From positions 124,001 to 188,000 of the forward strand of contig JAZQEF010000002.1 of the NCBI GenBank assembly GCA_045538835.1: 64,000 nt of DNA. The letters are read 5' to 3'. A model generated the notes under the pieces. It saw only the letters and a list, made by a program, of their open reading frames with translations. It made no database searches and was not told the DNA's origin. Origin of the DNA: RGIG6165 sp045538835 (GTDB lineage Bacteria > Bacillota > Clostridia > Oscillospirales > Feifaniaceae). This document shows positions 8,160 to 15,217 of this stretch, piece by piece. The position numbers were made by a program, and so were the translations under genes. Positions within the stretch are counted from its first letter, which is position 1. The number at the start of each line of letters is the position of its first letter.

Positions 8160-9098
8160 TTAGCCTATAAAAATCATATACATAAGCGGTATCGTGAAGA
8201 TACACAGAACATGTGAAATCGATGCCATCCGGGCGCCTGTTTTTGTGTCGCCGCCGTATGCCGACGGGAATATAACAGTGTTGAGTCCGAGCGGTGTTGC
8301 GTAAGCAAACAGAGCAAGCACCAGCATTTCATTCGGTGCATTTATAACTTTGAGAAGTGTTAAAAAAATTGCGGGAATCACAAGTAAGCGAAGCGCCGTG
8401 ACCGTATAAATACGCTTTTTTGTCACAAGCGTTTTAAGCGGATAGTTTGCCATGACGAATCCCGTTAAGATCATCGCTATCGGCGACATACATTTGCTTG
8501 CCGATTCAAGCGCCGCTTTGAGCGCATACGGCATATAACGCTGTGCATTCGTAAGCCCCAGAACAAGTCCTATTACAAGCGATATCATTATCGGGTTTAG
8601 AAGTCTTTTAATTCCAAACTTTCTTCCCTCGGCATCATTGGGTGTGAGAATGAAAGTCCCCCATGTGTACACCACGATATTCATCGGGAGGGTAAAAATC
8701 ATGTATTTGAAAAGCATATCCTCACCAAGTAATGCAAGTACCACCGCATTCCCCATAAAGGAAAAATTGCCAAATGTCAGCGCATACTCAAATATATGTA
8801 TACCGTACTCATTATCGGAAAAAAGTTTTGATACAAAATGTGCTATTACCATCGCTATCACAAGAAGTCCTGCACTGTACGCGATATACTTCCACGATAC
8901 TTTTATGTTTTCAAAAGTACATTTTGTCATAAATGTATTGATGATAAGCGCAGGCACAAACAAATTGTTTTCAAGCCTTGACATAACTTTGTCTGCCTTA
9001 TCGTTTAAAACATGCGTTTTATTAAGTATAAAACCTGCGACAATAAATATTAACATAACAAGCATCTGATTGAGCGTAGGCAAAAATGCTTCTTTCAA
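8160..9098 (-). CDS. AEC (auxin efflux carrier) family transporter
   Basis: 312 aa, about 10 membrane helices in two inverted halves, with family features LIFIVAGFILNK near the N-terminus, a LTFGNFSFMGNAV segment mid-protein and PLGLNTVIFPSAYGGD near the C-terminus. AEC proteins export or import small carboxylates (malate, malonate, auxin in plants); the substrate is not evident. Monocistronic between a bidirectional terminator and its own promoter. It is possible that it moves a fermentation acid, but nothing here proves it. Confidence 0.88.
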   Translation of the reverse strand: MKEAFLPTLNQMLVMLIFIVAGFILNKTHVLNDKADKVMSRLENNLFVPALIINTFMTKCTFENIKVSWKYIAYSAGLLVIAMVIAHFVSKLFSDNEYGIHIFEYALTFGNFSFMGNAVVLALLGEDMLFKYMIFTLPMNIVVYTWGTFILTPNDAEGRKFGIKRLLNPIMISLVIGLVLGLTNAQRYMPYALKAALESASKCMSPIAMILTGFVMANYPLKTLVTKKRIYTVTALRLLVIPAIFLTLLKVINAPNEMLVLALFAYATPLGLNTVIFPSAYGGDTKTGARMASISHVLCIFTIPLMYMIFIG

Positions 9099-9132
9099 AA
9101 TATCACCTCATTACCAAACTTGCCATATTATT

Positions 9133-9161
9133 ACTCTATCACTATATTCATGCTTTGTCAA
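9133..9161 (-). promoter_or_regulatory. Promoter of AEC transporter gene
   Basis: Minus-strand TTGACA (9161-9156), 17-nt spacer, TAGAGT (9138-9133). Confidence 0.55.
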
Positions 9162-9211
9162 AATCAGTTTTCAGATTTCTTGCTGAAACCGTCGAATAAT
9201 TGATTTTTTTG

Positions 9212-9274
9212 TTGACAAACATATTATATTGTATTACAATAATAGTATGTCAGTAAGTTGACTTGCTTACTAAC
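9212..9274 (+). promoter_or_regulatory. Strong promoter with operator-like inverted repeat
   Basis: TTGACA (9212-9217), 17-nt spacer, TACAAT (9235-9240). Just downstream, covering the expected start site, is GTCAGTAAG (9249-9257) / CTTACTAAC (9266-9274), an inverted repeat with one mismatch and an 8-nt spacer. The placement suits a repressor operator. Confidence 0.75.
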
Positions 9275-9294
9275 CTTAATTCAGGAGGTTTTTG

Positions 9295-9663
9295 ATGCCT
9301 ATTTCATCTGACTCACAGGTAAAAATTTCCGATATGTCTTTTGGCGAATATTTTTACCATCTTGTAGACAAAAGAGATATTTCAAGGCCTCTTATTATCG
9401 ATACGCTCAAGGTTTCAAAGACATATTTGTACGATATGTTTAAAGACCGTGTTTGTGCGCCCACTCCCGAAATGCAGTATAAAATTGCCTCTTTATTGAA
9501 GGCGACAGACAAAGAACTTTCCGTGTTCTTTGACAAGGCTGCAAAGCGCAGAAACGAACTTCCTGCGGACATTATGCTGATTTTGTCCGACAAGAAGATT
9601 GCTGAGATACGCCGCCAGTCGGATTTTAAAACATTGCTTTCGGAGAAGATAAATAATGGATAA
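9295..9663 (+). CDS. Small HTH-like (XRE-type) regulatory protein
   Basis: 122 aa. Residues about 20-80 look like an XRE-type helix-turn-helix (segments IIDTLKVSKTYLYDMFKD and PEMQYKIASLLKATDKELSVFF), with a basic, helical C-terminus. The ATG at 9295 has AGGAGG 6 nt upstream; the adjacent TTG is rejected. It overlaps the next gene by 8 nt, so the pair is translated together. No target is evident; the palindrome at its own promoter might be its operator, although that repeat looks more TetR-like. I do not recognise a named family. Confidence 0.6.
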   Translation: MPISSDSQVKISDMSFGEYFYHLVDKRDISRPLIIDTLKVSKTYLYDMFKDRVCAPTPEMQYKIASLLKATDKELSVFFDKAAKRRNELPADIMLILSDKKIAEIRRQSDFKTLLSEKINNG

Positions 9664-10114
9664 TTACAAATCGGCAAATGCATATGATCTTTCTCTGTTT
9701 GATCCGATGCGCAATCAGTTTGCATCAGTACAGGTCAGGCAGCGTGCAAAAAACAGCGTTGTTGCCAAATCCCGCAGAAACGCCACTTTTAATCTTGCAA
9801 TAACAGTACTTATTACGATAATGTGCTGCATCTGGCTTGCATTTTGCTCGATGTATAACGAAGTTTCATCGCAAGTATCTTCTGCAAAAACCGAGTATAT
9901 GTCACTTTGTGAGGAACAGCAGGCATTAGAACTCAAGTTTGAGCAGAAATTTAACCTTGCGGAAATAGAACGCATTGCAATCGAAGATTACGGTATGTCA
10001 AGAGTAAGTTCAAACGGTATTACATACATAGATACATTCAGTGAAGACAATGTAGAAATTATCTCTTTGGAGGACAATTTTGCCGTCGCGCTTTTCAAAA
10101 AAATTTTTAACTAA
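9656..10114 (+). CDS. FtsL/DivIC-like membrane protein
   Basis: 152 aa: basic cytoplasmic N-terminus (1-45), one membrane helix (about 46-64, LAITVLITIMCCIWLAFCSM), a coiled-coil segment with SAKTEYMSLCEEQQALELKFEQ split features (about 73-95), then NLAEIERIAIEDYGMSRV and GITYID. That last block matches the FtsL/DivIC pattern in which a short motif follows the coiled coil. Such bitopic proteins scaffold the division septum with FtsB/DivIB. It lies outside a dcw cluster, cotranscribed with an HTH protein, which is unusual, so the function stays tentative. Confidence 0.5.
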   Translation: MDNYKSANAYDLSLFDPMRNQFASVQVRQRAKNSVVAKSRRNATFNLAITVLITIMCCIWLAFCSMYNEVSSQVSSAKTEYMSLCEEQQALELKFEQKFNLAEIERIAIEDYGMSRVSSNGITYIDTFSEDNVEIISLEDNFAVALFKKIFN

Positions 10115-10139
10115 CATATAACTTCTTCCTATGTTTGCA

Positions 10140-10187
10140 AACGGGGGACGGCAGTAGTTTTTTCCTTTCTTATTGCCTGTTCCCCGA
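10140..10187 (+). terminator. Possible weak terminator after FtsL-like gene
   Basis: CGGGGGACGGCA pairs with TGCCTGTTCCCCG (one bulge, one G-U on the plus strand) around a pyrimidine-rich loop, followed only by ATTTGTATTTATT. The plus strand pairs better than the minus strand. Confidence 0.45.
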
Positions 10188-10197
10188 TTTGTATTTA

Positions 10198-10398
10198 TTA
10201 AGCAGTTACATCAACAGTCAACCCCGCCCGATACAAGTAAAATAGCCGTTTTTCTTTGTTGTCGGGCTTGAAATACACAAAAGTATTACTGCGCCCTTAC
10301 GCCTTGAAAGACAACTATTTTATCTTGTCTCAGGTTCGCAGAATTTTTTGTGTTTCGTTTTGAAAAGCACGGGGTTGACCATTGACGTAACTACTTAA
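10198..10398 (-). ncRNA. Candidate structured RNA, family unknown
   Basis: A 29-nt closing stem joins 10198-10226 with 10370-10398. All four mismatches are C-A on the plus strand but G-U wobbles on the minus strand, favouring minus-strand RNA. Inside are an arm built from ACACAAAA/TTTTGTGT (10275-10282/10346-10353), CTGCG/CGCAG (10289-10293/10337-10341) and AGACAA/TTGTCT (10309-10314/10325-10330, whose outer pair is also a minus-strand wobble), plus a second hairpin CCCGA/TCGGG (10227-10231/10262-10266). There is no ORF. Total length about 200 nt and a closing stem, open centre and 3'-side hairpin recall 6S RNA, but I cannot confirm that, and no good minus-strand promoter is visible. Confidence 0.45.
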
Positions 10399-10436
10399 AA
10401 CAAATGTTTGCAAAATTGTTTTATGTGTGTTATAAT
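10398..10436 (+). promoter_or_regulatory. lexA promoter with SOS box
   Basis: TTGCAA (10408-10413), 17-nt spacer, TATAAT (10431-10436) with extended TG. AAAC-AAAT-GTTT (10398-10409) fits the inner AAC-N4-GTT core of the Gram-positive SOS box and overlaps the -35, suiting LexA autorepression. Confidence 0.72.
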
Positions 10437-10463
10437 GTAAAAAAAGTGAAAGGAGTAACCACA

Positions 10464-11060
10464 ATGACAAAAGGTCAGGAAAAAGAACTTCAGATATACA
10501 ACTATGTTCGCACCTGCATCGAGAAGGGTGACTGTCCGCCCACTGTCCGCGAAATATGTGCAGAAGTCGGTCTTGCCTCTCCCTCGTCGGTATTCACTTA
10601 CCTTAAGTCGCTTGATAAGCAGGGCAAAATAATATTTCAGAAGGGTAAAAAACGGGCAATATCACTGCCCGATATGCAGAATATCGCCACTTCATATGTT
10701 CCGCTTCTCGGCCGTGTCACAGCAGGTATGCCCATTCTTGCATATGAGGAATATCTGGGTAAGATCCCCTTTTCATCAGATAAAAAATATTCCGGTGAAC
10801 TGTTCGCCCTCAACGTAAAGGGTGACAGTATGGTAAACGCTGCCATTCTTGACGGTGATATCGTCATAGTCGAAAAGACTTCGGTCTGCTCAAACGGCGA
10901 TATAGTAGTTGCACTTATTGAAGATGAGGCAACTGTAAAGCGTTTTTATAAAGAAGACGGTCATTTCAGACTTCAGCCTGAAAACGATGCATATGCTCCG
11001 ATAATCACAAATGAACTTTCTATACTCGGAAGAGTTGTTTCGGTAATCAGATACTACTAA
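10464..11060 (+). CDS. lexA: LexA repressor
   Basis: 198 aa. N-terminal winged HTH (1-68, PPTVREICAEVGLASPSSVF), linker, then S24 autoprotease domain with cleavage site A87-G88 in VTAGMP, Ser122 in KGDSM and Lys159 in ATVKR. Represses the SOS regulon; RecA filaments trigger self-cleavage. The ATG at 10464 is preceded by AAAGGAG; a GTG start 60 nt further upstream would lie within the promoter and is rejected. Monocistronic, with an SOS box at its promoter and a terminator after it. Confidence 0.95.
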   Translation: MTKGQEKELQIYNYVRTCIEKGDCPPTVREICAEVGLASPSSVFTYLKSLDKQGKIIFQKGKKRAISLPDMQNIATSYVPLLGRVTAGMPILAYEEYLGKIPFSSDKKYSGELFALNVKGDSMVNAAILDGDIVIVEKTSVCSNGDIVVALIEDEATVKRFYKEDGHFRLQPENDAYAPIITNELSILGRVVSVIRYY

Positions 11061-11072
11061 TCGACAATATAT

Positions 11073-11112
11073 AAAACCCCTGTGTAAGATAATACTTGCA
11101 TAGGGGTTTTTT
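11073..11112 (+). terminator. lexA terminator
   Basis: 12-bp stem AAAACCCCTGTG (11073-11084) with CATAGGGGTTTT (11099-11110), then TT; an inner AAG/CTT pair extends it. The 3' arm overlaps the next gene's -35. Confidence 0.88.
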
Positions 11113-11124
11113 ATACTTTATAAT
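11096..11124 (+). promoter_or_regulatory. Promoter of YerB-like lipoprotein operon
   Basis: TTGCAT (11096-11101), 17-nt spacer, TATAAT (11119-11124), overlapping the lexA terminator. Confidence 0.7.
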
Positions 11125-11143
11125 AATTATATGGAGGTGGCTT

Positions 11144-12190
11144 ATGAAACGAATCATCTCACTCATACTGGCGGCGGTTATGCTTTTTTCACTTACTGCC
11201 TGCAAAACCGAAAAAGACACCTCTTTAGACTTATCCGTAGAATCGGTTATTCCCGAGGTGCCGGAAATCAAATATTACAGTCCGCTCACGGGCGAGGAAA
11301 TTGATGAAGATACGGCATATACAAGGCCTGTGGCGCTTATGATAAACAACTTAAAAAAAGCCACACCTCAGAGCGGGATGCCTGAAGCGGATTTGTATTT
11401 TGAAATTCCTGCAGAAGGTGGTATCAACCGAATACTTACCGTTTTTCAGGATTATGACGACATCAAAGAAATAGGCACAGTCCGAAGTGCGCGCGCCTAT
11501 TTTGTTGACTGGGCAGTTCCGCTCGATGCTGTGTTCATTCATTACGGCGGCAGCCCCTCCTTCTACACTCTTAAAAAACAAAAGAAATTTGACGAGTGTG
11601 ACGGTATAAACGGCACGGTCGAAAATGCTCTTTTCTGGCGTGATGCCGAAAGGAAAAGAAATGCAGGTACCGAACACAGCGTTATGACAAGCGGAGAAAA
11701 ACTCAAAACGGGTTTAAAAACGCTTGGTATACGTTCAACCGTAGATACACCGTATGAACCCTTCTTTTTCTTTAATGAAGAAGCGGTGGCAACCGGTAAT
11801 ATTACCGCTAATAAAGTGTCCCTTCGTTTTTCCTATTACATAACGGCTGAATTTGAATACAACGAAGAGACGGGGCTGTATTTCCGTTCCCAGTACGATG
11901 CGCCGCACAAAGACAAAACAACAAATGCACAACTTTCGGTCACAAATGTCATATATCTCAAGACCTCAGTTTCCGCAATCAGCGGTGATGATGCAGGGAG
12001 GATCGATGTGGGAACGACAGGAAGCGGCAGCGGCTACTACATCAGCAAGGGTATGGCGCAGGAGATAACCTGGAGTAAAAAGGATCTATCCTCCCCCCTC
12101 AAACTGTATGATATAAACGGTAATGAACTCACGATAAATAAGGGCAAAACGTGGTTTATGATAAATAATACTAATATTGTTATGGAGTAA
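11144..12190 (+). CDS. DUF3048 (YerB-like) lipoprotein
   Basis: 348 aa with a lipoprotein signal (1-20, lipobox SLTAC, Cys20), then a two-part DUF3048 region beginning PLTGEEIDEDTAYTRPVALM, with family-typical QSGMPEADLYFE, GTVRSARAYFVDWA and GKTWFMI segments. B. subtilis YerB is a membrane-anchored protein of unsettled function. The ATG at 11144 follows GGAGGTGG; the longer in-frame ORF start lacks a site. The next gene starts 4 nt downstream, so the two are cotranscribed. Confidence 0.85.
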   Translation: MKRIISLILAAVMLFSLTACKTEKDTSLDLSVESVIPEVPEIKYYSPLTGEEIDEDTAYTRPVALMINNLKKATPQSGMPEADLYFEIPAEGGINRILTVFQDYDDIKEIGTVRSARAYFVDWAVPLDAVFIHYGGSPSFYTLKKQKKFDECDGINGTVENALFWRDAERKRNAGTEHSVMTSGEKLKTGLKTLGIRSTVDTPYEPFFFFNEEAVATGNITANKVSLRFSYYITAEFEYNEETGLYFRSQYDAPHKDKTTNAQLSVTNVIYLKTSVSAISGDDAGRIDVGTTGSGSGYYISKGMAQEITWSKKDLSSPLKLYDINGNELTINKGKTWFMINNTNIVME

Positions 12191-12194
12191 GCAT

Positions 12195-13229
12195 ATGGAA
12201 CAGTTACAGATACTTGAAAAAGGTGAACAACCAAAGAAAAAACTGATAAATCTTACACTAAAACAGGTAAAAGCGATAACTCACGGTGCGTTATACATAT
12301 ATGACGACATGGGAGGTTTTACTTTTTCACGCTTTACGCCTGCACAGGTTGAACATTACAGCAAATATCCCAATTTCAAAAAACGTGTGAATAATACTGC
12401 AGGCATTACATTTGATTTTTATACAGATTCTCCTGTTTTTGAGATGGATTTTACCTGTATAGAAGTTCCCGCATCTGAAACAGGTGCACTCGACATACTT
12501 GAAAACGGTGCTCTGGTCTACAGTTCATCAACAGAATATAAGCAAGGCAAAAAAATCAATGTCAGATATGAATTTACAAAACCGGGTAAAAACAGAATTA
12601 CCGTATATCTGCCCACTTTTTGCGAAATTATAATAAAAAGAATTTCTCTGATGGAAAACAGTGATATAACACCCATAAAGCACCAAAAAAAGATTTTATT
12701 TGTCGGTGACTCTATCACGCAGGGGGCTTATGTTCCGAATTCATGTGCAACATATGCAAATCTGCTTACTCGTATGTTTGACCTTGAATGTCTTAATCAG
12801 GGCGTATCAGGTTATTATTACGATGTAAAAACACTTGACGGCGGTCTTTCGTTTGGTCCCGATTATATTCTCGTCGCATACGGAACCAACGACAAGAAAA
12901 ACAACAAGACTATACCTGAACTTATGGCAAACGTTGAAGCATACGTAAAAAAACTTACAAGTATGTATAAAAAAGCCAAATTCTTCCTGGTTGTTCCATG
13001 GTGGCGTCTTAACAGAACAGACGAGAAAGTATATCTCAAGGATTTTGACCAAGTACGAAAAGCAATTTTTGATGTGGTAGAGAAATATCCGCAAATTACC
13101 GTTATTGACGGATACTCCGCAACACCCCACCTCCCCGAATTTTTCGCCGATAAAACTCATCCGAATCAGGCGGCTCATGCGCACATGGCAATCCACCTTG
13201 CAAGTGTAATGAGAAAATATATTAAATAG
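12195..13229 (+). CDS. SGNH/GDSL-type hydrolase with N-terminal jelly-roll-like domain
   Basis: 344 aa, no signal peptide. N-terminal beta-rich region (about 20-155) like the carbohydrate-esterase accessory domain, then an SGNH hydrolase domain: Ser173 in GDSITQG (block I), a Gly in block II, GTND (block III) and Asp319/His322 in DKTHPN (block V). Probably a carbohydrate or acyl esterase. The ATG at 12195 has GGAG 7 nt upstream. It follows the YerB-like gene by 4 nt; the pairing has no known meaning. Transcription ends at a strong bidirectional terminator. Confidence 0.85.
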   Translation: MEQLQILEKGEQPKKKLINLTLKQVKAITHGALYIYDDMGGFTFSRFTPAQVEHYSKYPNFKKRVNNTAGITFDFYTDSPVFEMDFTCIEVPASETGALDILENGALVYSSSTEYKQGKKINVRYEFTKPGKNRITVYLPTFCEIIIKRISLMENSDITPIKHQKKILFVGDSITQGAYVPNSCATYANLLTRMFDLECLNQGVSGYYYDVKTLDGGLSFGPDYILVAYGTNDKKNNKTIPELMANVEAYVKKLTSMYKKAKFFLVVPWWRLNRTDEKVYLKDFDQVRKAIFDVVEKYPQITVIDGYSATPHLPEFFADKTHPNQAAHAHMAIHLASVMRKYIK

Positions 13230-13231
13230 CA

Positions 13232-13262
13232 AAAAAGCACGGTTTAAAACCGTGCTTTTTTT
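13232..13262 (+). terminator. Terminator after SGNH hydrolase
   Basis: AAAAAGCACGGT/ACCGTGCTTTTT stem with a short TTAAA loop and T7 tract. Confidence 0.93.
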
Positions 13263-13274
13263 CGGTAAACTTTA

Positions 13275-13302
13275 TTGACTTTTTTTAGATTTTCGATATA
13301 AT
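13275..13302 (+). promoter_or_regulatory. Promoter of XRE/ImmA operon
   Basis: TTGACT (13275-13280), 16-nt spacer, TATAAT (13297-13302). Confidence 0.7.
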
Positions 13303-13335
13303 AATAGTAACAATTTAAATAAGGGTGTGTATAAA

Positions 13336-13662
13336 ATGGACATTTACGAAAGATTCTGTATGCTTCTCAACGCAAAAGGCGATACGCCGTATGCCGTTTC
13401 AAAAGCAACGGGTATTCCCCCATCAACTTTTACCGATTGGAAAAACGGTAAAAGTGCACCAAAGGCTGCAAAACTCTCCAAAATAGCCGATTATTTCGGC
13501 GTTTCCCTCTCGTATCTTATGGGTGAAGATGAGTCAAATGAACTTGACAAGCAACTTACAGGTATTGATTTTGCTCTATGGGGTGAAGTAAAAAATCTCT
13601 CGGAGTCCGAAAAAAGGGACATATATGATTATATAATGTTTAAGAAGAGTAAAAGAAAGTAA
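13336..13662 (+). CDS. XRE-family transcriptional regulator
   Basis: 108 aa. HTH_3 domain over residues 3-65, with GIPPSTFTDWKNGKSAPKAAKL as the recognition region (positions 29-50) and ADYFGVSLSYLMGE closing the domain; the C-terminus is short and acidic/basic. I use the ATG at 13336; a GTG 9 nt upstream overlaps the weak AAGGG site. It pairs with the ImmA-type protease gene 17 nt downstream, the ImmR/ImmA arrangement of mobile elements in which the protease destroys the repressor on DNA damage. No integrase or other element genes are adjacent. Confidence 0.85.
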   Translation: MDIYERFCMLLNAKGDTPYAVSKATGIPPSTFTDWKNGKSAPKAAKLSKIADYFGVSLSYLMGEDESNELDKQLTGIDFALWGEVKNLSESEKRDIYDYIMFKKSKRK

Positions 13663-13679
13663 CCTTATACACTTCACTG

Positions 13680-14102
13680 TTGACTATAATCAGAAAGAGA
13701 GAGACCGGAAAATTGACATTATTTGACCTGTATAAGTACGCTGACAGCCAAGGGATAGATGTTGATTACTTTCCCATGCGCGAAGTAGAGTCCGTTTCCT
13801 TTCCGTGCGGGTGGATAGCGCTTGATGTCGACAAGTTGAAGAACAGTGCAGATGAAAAAGTACATCTCGCCCACGAGATAGGGCACCTCGAAACCGGTAG
13901 TTTTTACAATGTGTATTCTCCACTTGACCTGCGCTCACGGCATGAGACGCGCGCTGACCGCTGGGCAATCAAGAAACTGATACCCCAAGGGGAACTTGAA
14001 AAAGCAGTAAACGGGGGCATAAAAGACATATGGGAACTTGCCGAATATTTCGGCGTCCCGCATGATTTTATGGAAAAGGCACTTTACTACTATAACAACT
14101 AA
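13680..14102 (+). CDS. ImmA/IrrE-family metallopeptidase
   Basis: Up to 140 aa. HEIGH (an HExxH zinc site) lies in VHLAHEIGHLETG, followed by a conserved RHETRADRWAIKKLIP segment that supplies the third ligand in this family. Likely partner and antagonist of the adjacent XRE regulator. Start uncertain: the TTG at 13680 gives the longest frame, but a TTG at 13713 (LTLFDLYKYADSQG) gives the length typical of the family; neither has a strong ribosome binding site, so translation is probably coupled to the upstream gene. Confidence 0.82.
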   Translation: MTIIRKRETGKLTLFDLYKYADSQGIDVDYFPMREVESVSFPCGWIALDVDKLKNSADEKVHLAHEIGHLETGSFYNVYSPLDLRSRHETRADRWAIKKLIPQGELEKAVNGGIKDIWELAEYFGVPHDFMEKALYYYNN

Positions 14103-14109
14103 ACATTAT

Positions 14110-14142
14110 AAAAACAGCCTCGTTTTAAACGAGGCTGTTTTT
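14110..14142. terminator. Bidirectional terminator
   Basis: AAAAACAGCCTCGTT/AACGAGGCTGTTTTT perfect stem between the convergent ImmA and dehydrogenase genes. Confidence 0.93.
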
Positions 14143-14145
14143 ACT

Positions 14146-15099
14146 TTATAAATCTAAATTGATATCTTTAATTATTGCTTTGAGTTGGTCTGCGCTGTAT
14201 CTTAATTTGGCAAGTTCCTCATCAGTCATCTTGATGGGCAGTTTGCCGTGTACGCCTTTAGGACCGATAATGTGCGGTATACTTAAGCACACATCATCAA
14301 TGCCGTATTCACCGTGAAACATCCACGAGATTATTGCAACCGAATCATAAGCCGACTGAAGCATATTCACAAGATAGCAAACTGCATTCGTCACCGCATA
14401 GTAGGTCGCACCCTTGTTTGCGATTATCTCACCGCCGGATTTGCGGATATACTCCTCTATTCCATCTCTGTCAAGATCACCGACATCCATATCCCTCTGA
14501 CATTCCATATTGCAGAATTCATCAATAGTTGCACCCGAAATCTTCGCAAGTGACCAAGGGACAAACATAGAATCACCGTGTTCTCCGAACACATAAGCAT
14601 GGATGTTTTTCTGTGCAATATTATACTGCTCCGAAAGGATATAGCGAAGTCGCGCCGTATCAAGAGTTGTACCCGAGCCTATTATCTGCTTTTCAGGCAG
14701 ACCTGACATTTTGATAAACGCATATGTCATAATATCAACGGGATTGCTGACAATAATATATGTCGCATTGGGTGCGGCTTTTACTATATTAGGCGTAATG
14801 CTTTTTAATATATCAATATTTGCTTGTGTGAGTTCAAGCCTTGTCTGCCCCGGCTTACGAGGTTTTCCCGATGTTATTATAACAACATCCGAATCTTTGG
14901 CATCATCGTAATCGCCTGCGATTATAGAAATCGGATTTCTGAAACTTGCACCCTGAGCAATGTCCATTACTTCGCCTTTGGCTTTATTTTCGTTTATGTC
15001 TATGAGAACTATCTCTGATACAGTATCTTCCATAGACAGTTTATATGCGATTGTTGCGCCGACGCTGCCCGCGCCAATTACCGTAATTTTACTTCCCAT
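14146..15099 (-). CDS. ldh: L-lactate/malate dehydrogenase family protein
   Basis: 317 aa. NAD-binding GAGSVGAT (9-16) with Asp34 at the end of strand 2 (NAD preference), catalytic His174 in FGEHGDS, Asp147/Arg150 in GTTLDTARLR and Arg87 in the mobile loop. Overall it resembles clostridial L-lactate dehydrogenases. However, the specificity position in the loop KPRKPGQTR is Arg81, where lactate dehydrogenases have Gln (Gln102) and malate dehydrogenases have Arg. Substrate is therefore open: pyruvate/lactate, oxaloacetate/malate or a branched 2-oxoacid. Monocistronic, RBS AAGGAG, between a promoter and a bidirectional terminator. Confidence 0.85.
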   Translation of the reverse strand: MGSKITVIGAGSVGATIAYKLSMEDTVSEIVLIDINENKAKGEVMDIAQGASFRNPISIIAGDYDDAKDSDVVIITSGKPRKPGQTRLELTQANIDILKSITPNIVKAAPNATYIIVSNPVDIMTYAFIKMSGLPEKQIIGSGTTLDTARLRYILSEQYNIAQKNIHAYVFGEHGDSMFVPWSLAKISGATIDEFCNMECQRDMDVGDLDRDGIEEYIRKSGGEIIANKGATYYAVTNAVCYLVNMLQSAYDSVAIISWMFHGEYGIDDVCLSIPHIIGPKGVHGKLPIKMTDEELAKLRYSADQLKAIIKDINLDL

Positions 15100-15126
15100 T
15101 TTTGTTCTCCTTTTAGTCTTTTAATT

Positions 15127-15155
15127 ATTTTACCATAATGTCAAACTTTTAACAA
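15127..15155 (-). promoter_or_regulatory. Promoter of the dehydrogenase gene
   Basis: Minus-strand TTGTTA (15155-15150), 17-nt spacer, TAAAAT (15132-15127). Confidence 0.6.
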
Positions 15156-15170
15156 CATTTTTACAACAAT

Positions 15171-15199
15171 TTGATTTTATTCATCAACGAATATATAAT
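15171..15199 (+). promoter_or_regulatory. Promoter of alpha/beta hydrolase operon
   Basis: TTGATT (15171-15176), 17-nt spacer, TATAAT (15194-15199). Confidence 0.75.
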
Positions 15200-15217
15200 G
15201 AAATAGGAGGTATTATT

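Noticed and set aside
10140..10187. Minus-strand terminator for the RNA at 10198-10398
   Set aside because: The stem pairs better on the plus strand, and on the minus strand it is followed by TTTGCAAAC rather than a U-run.
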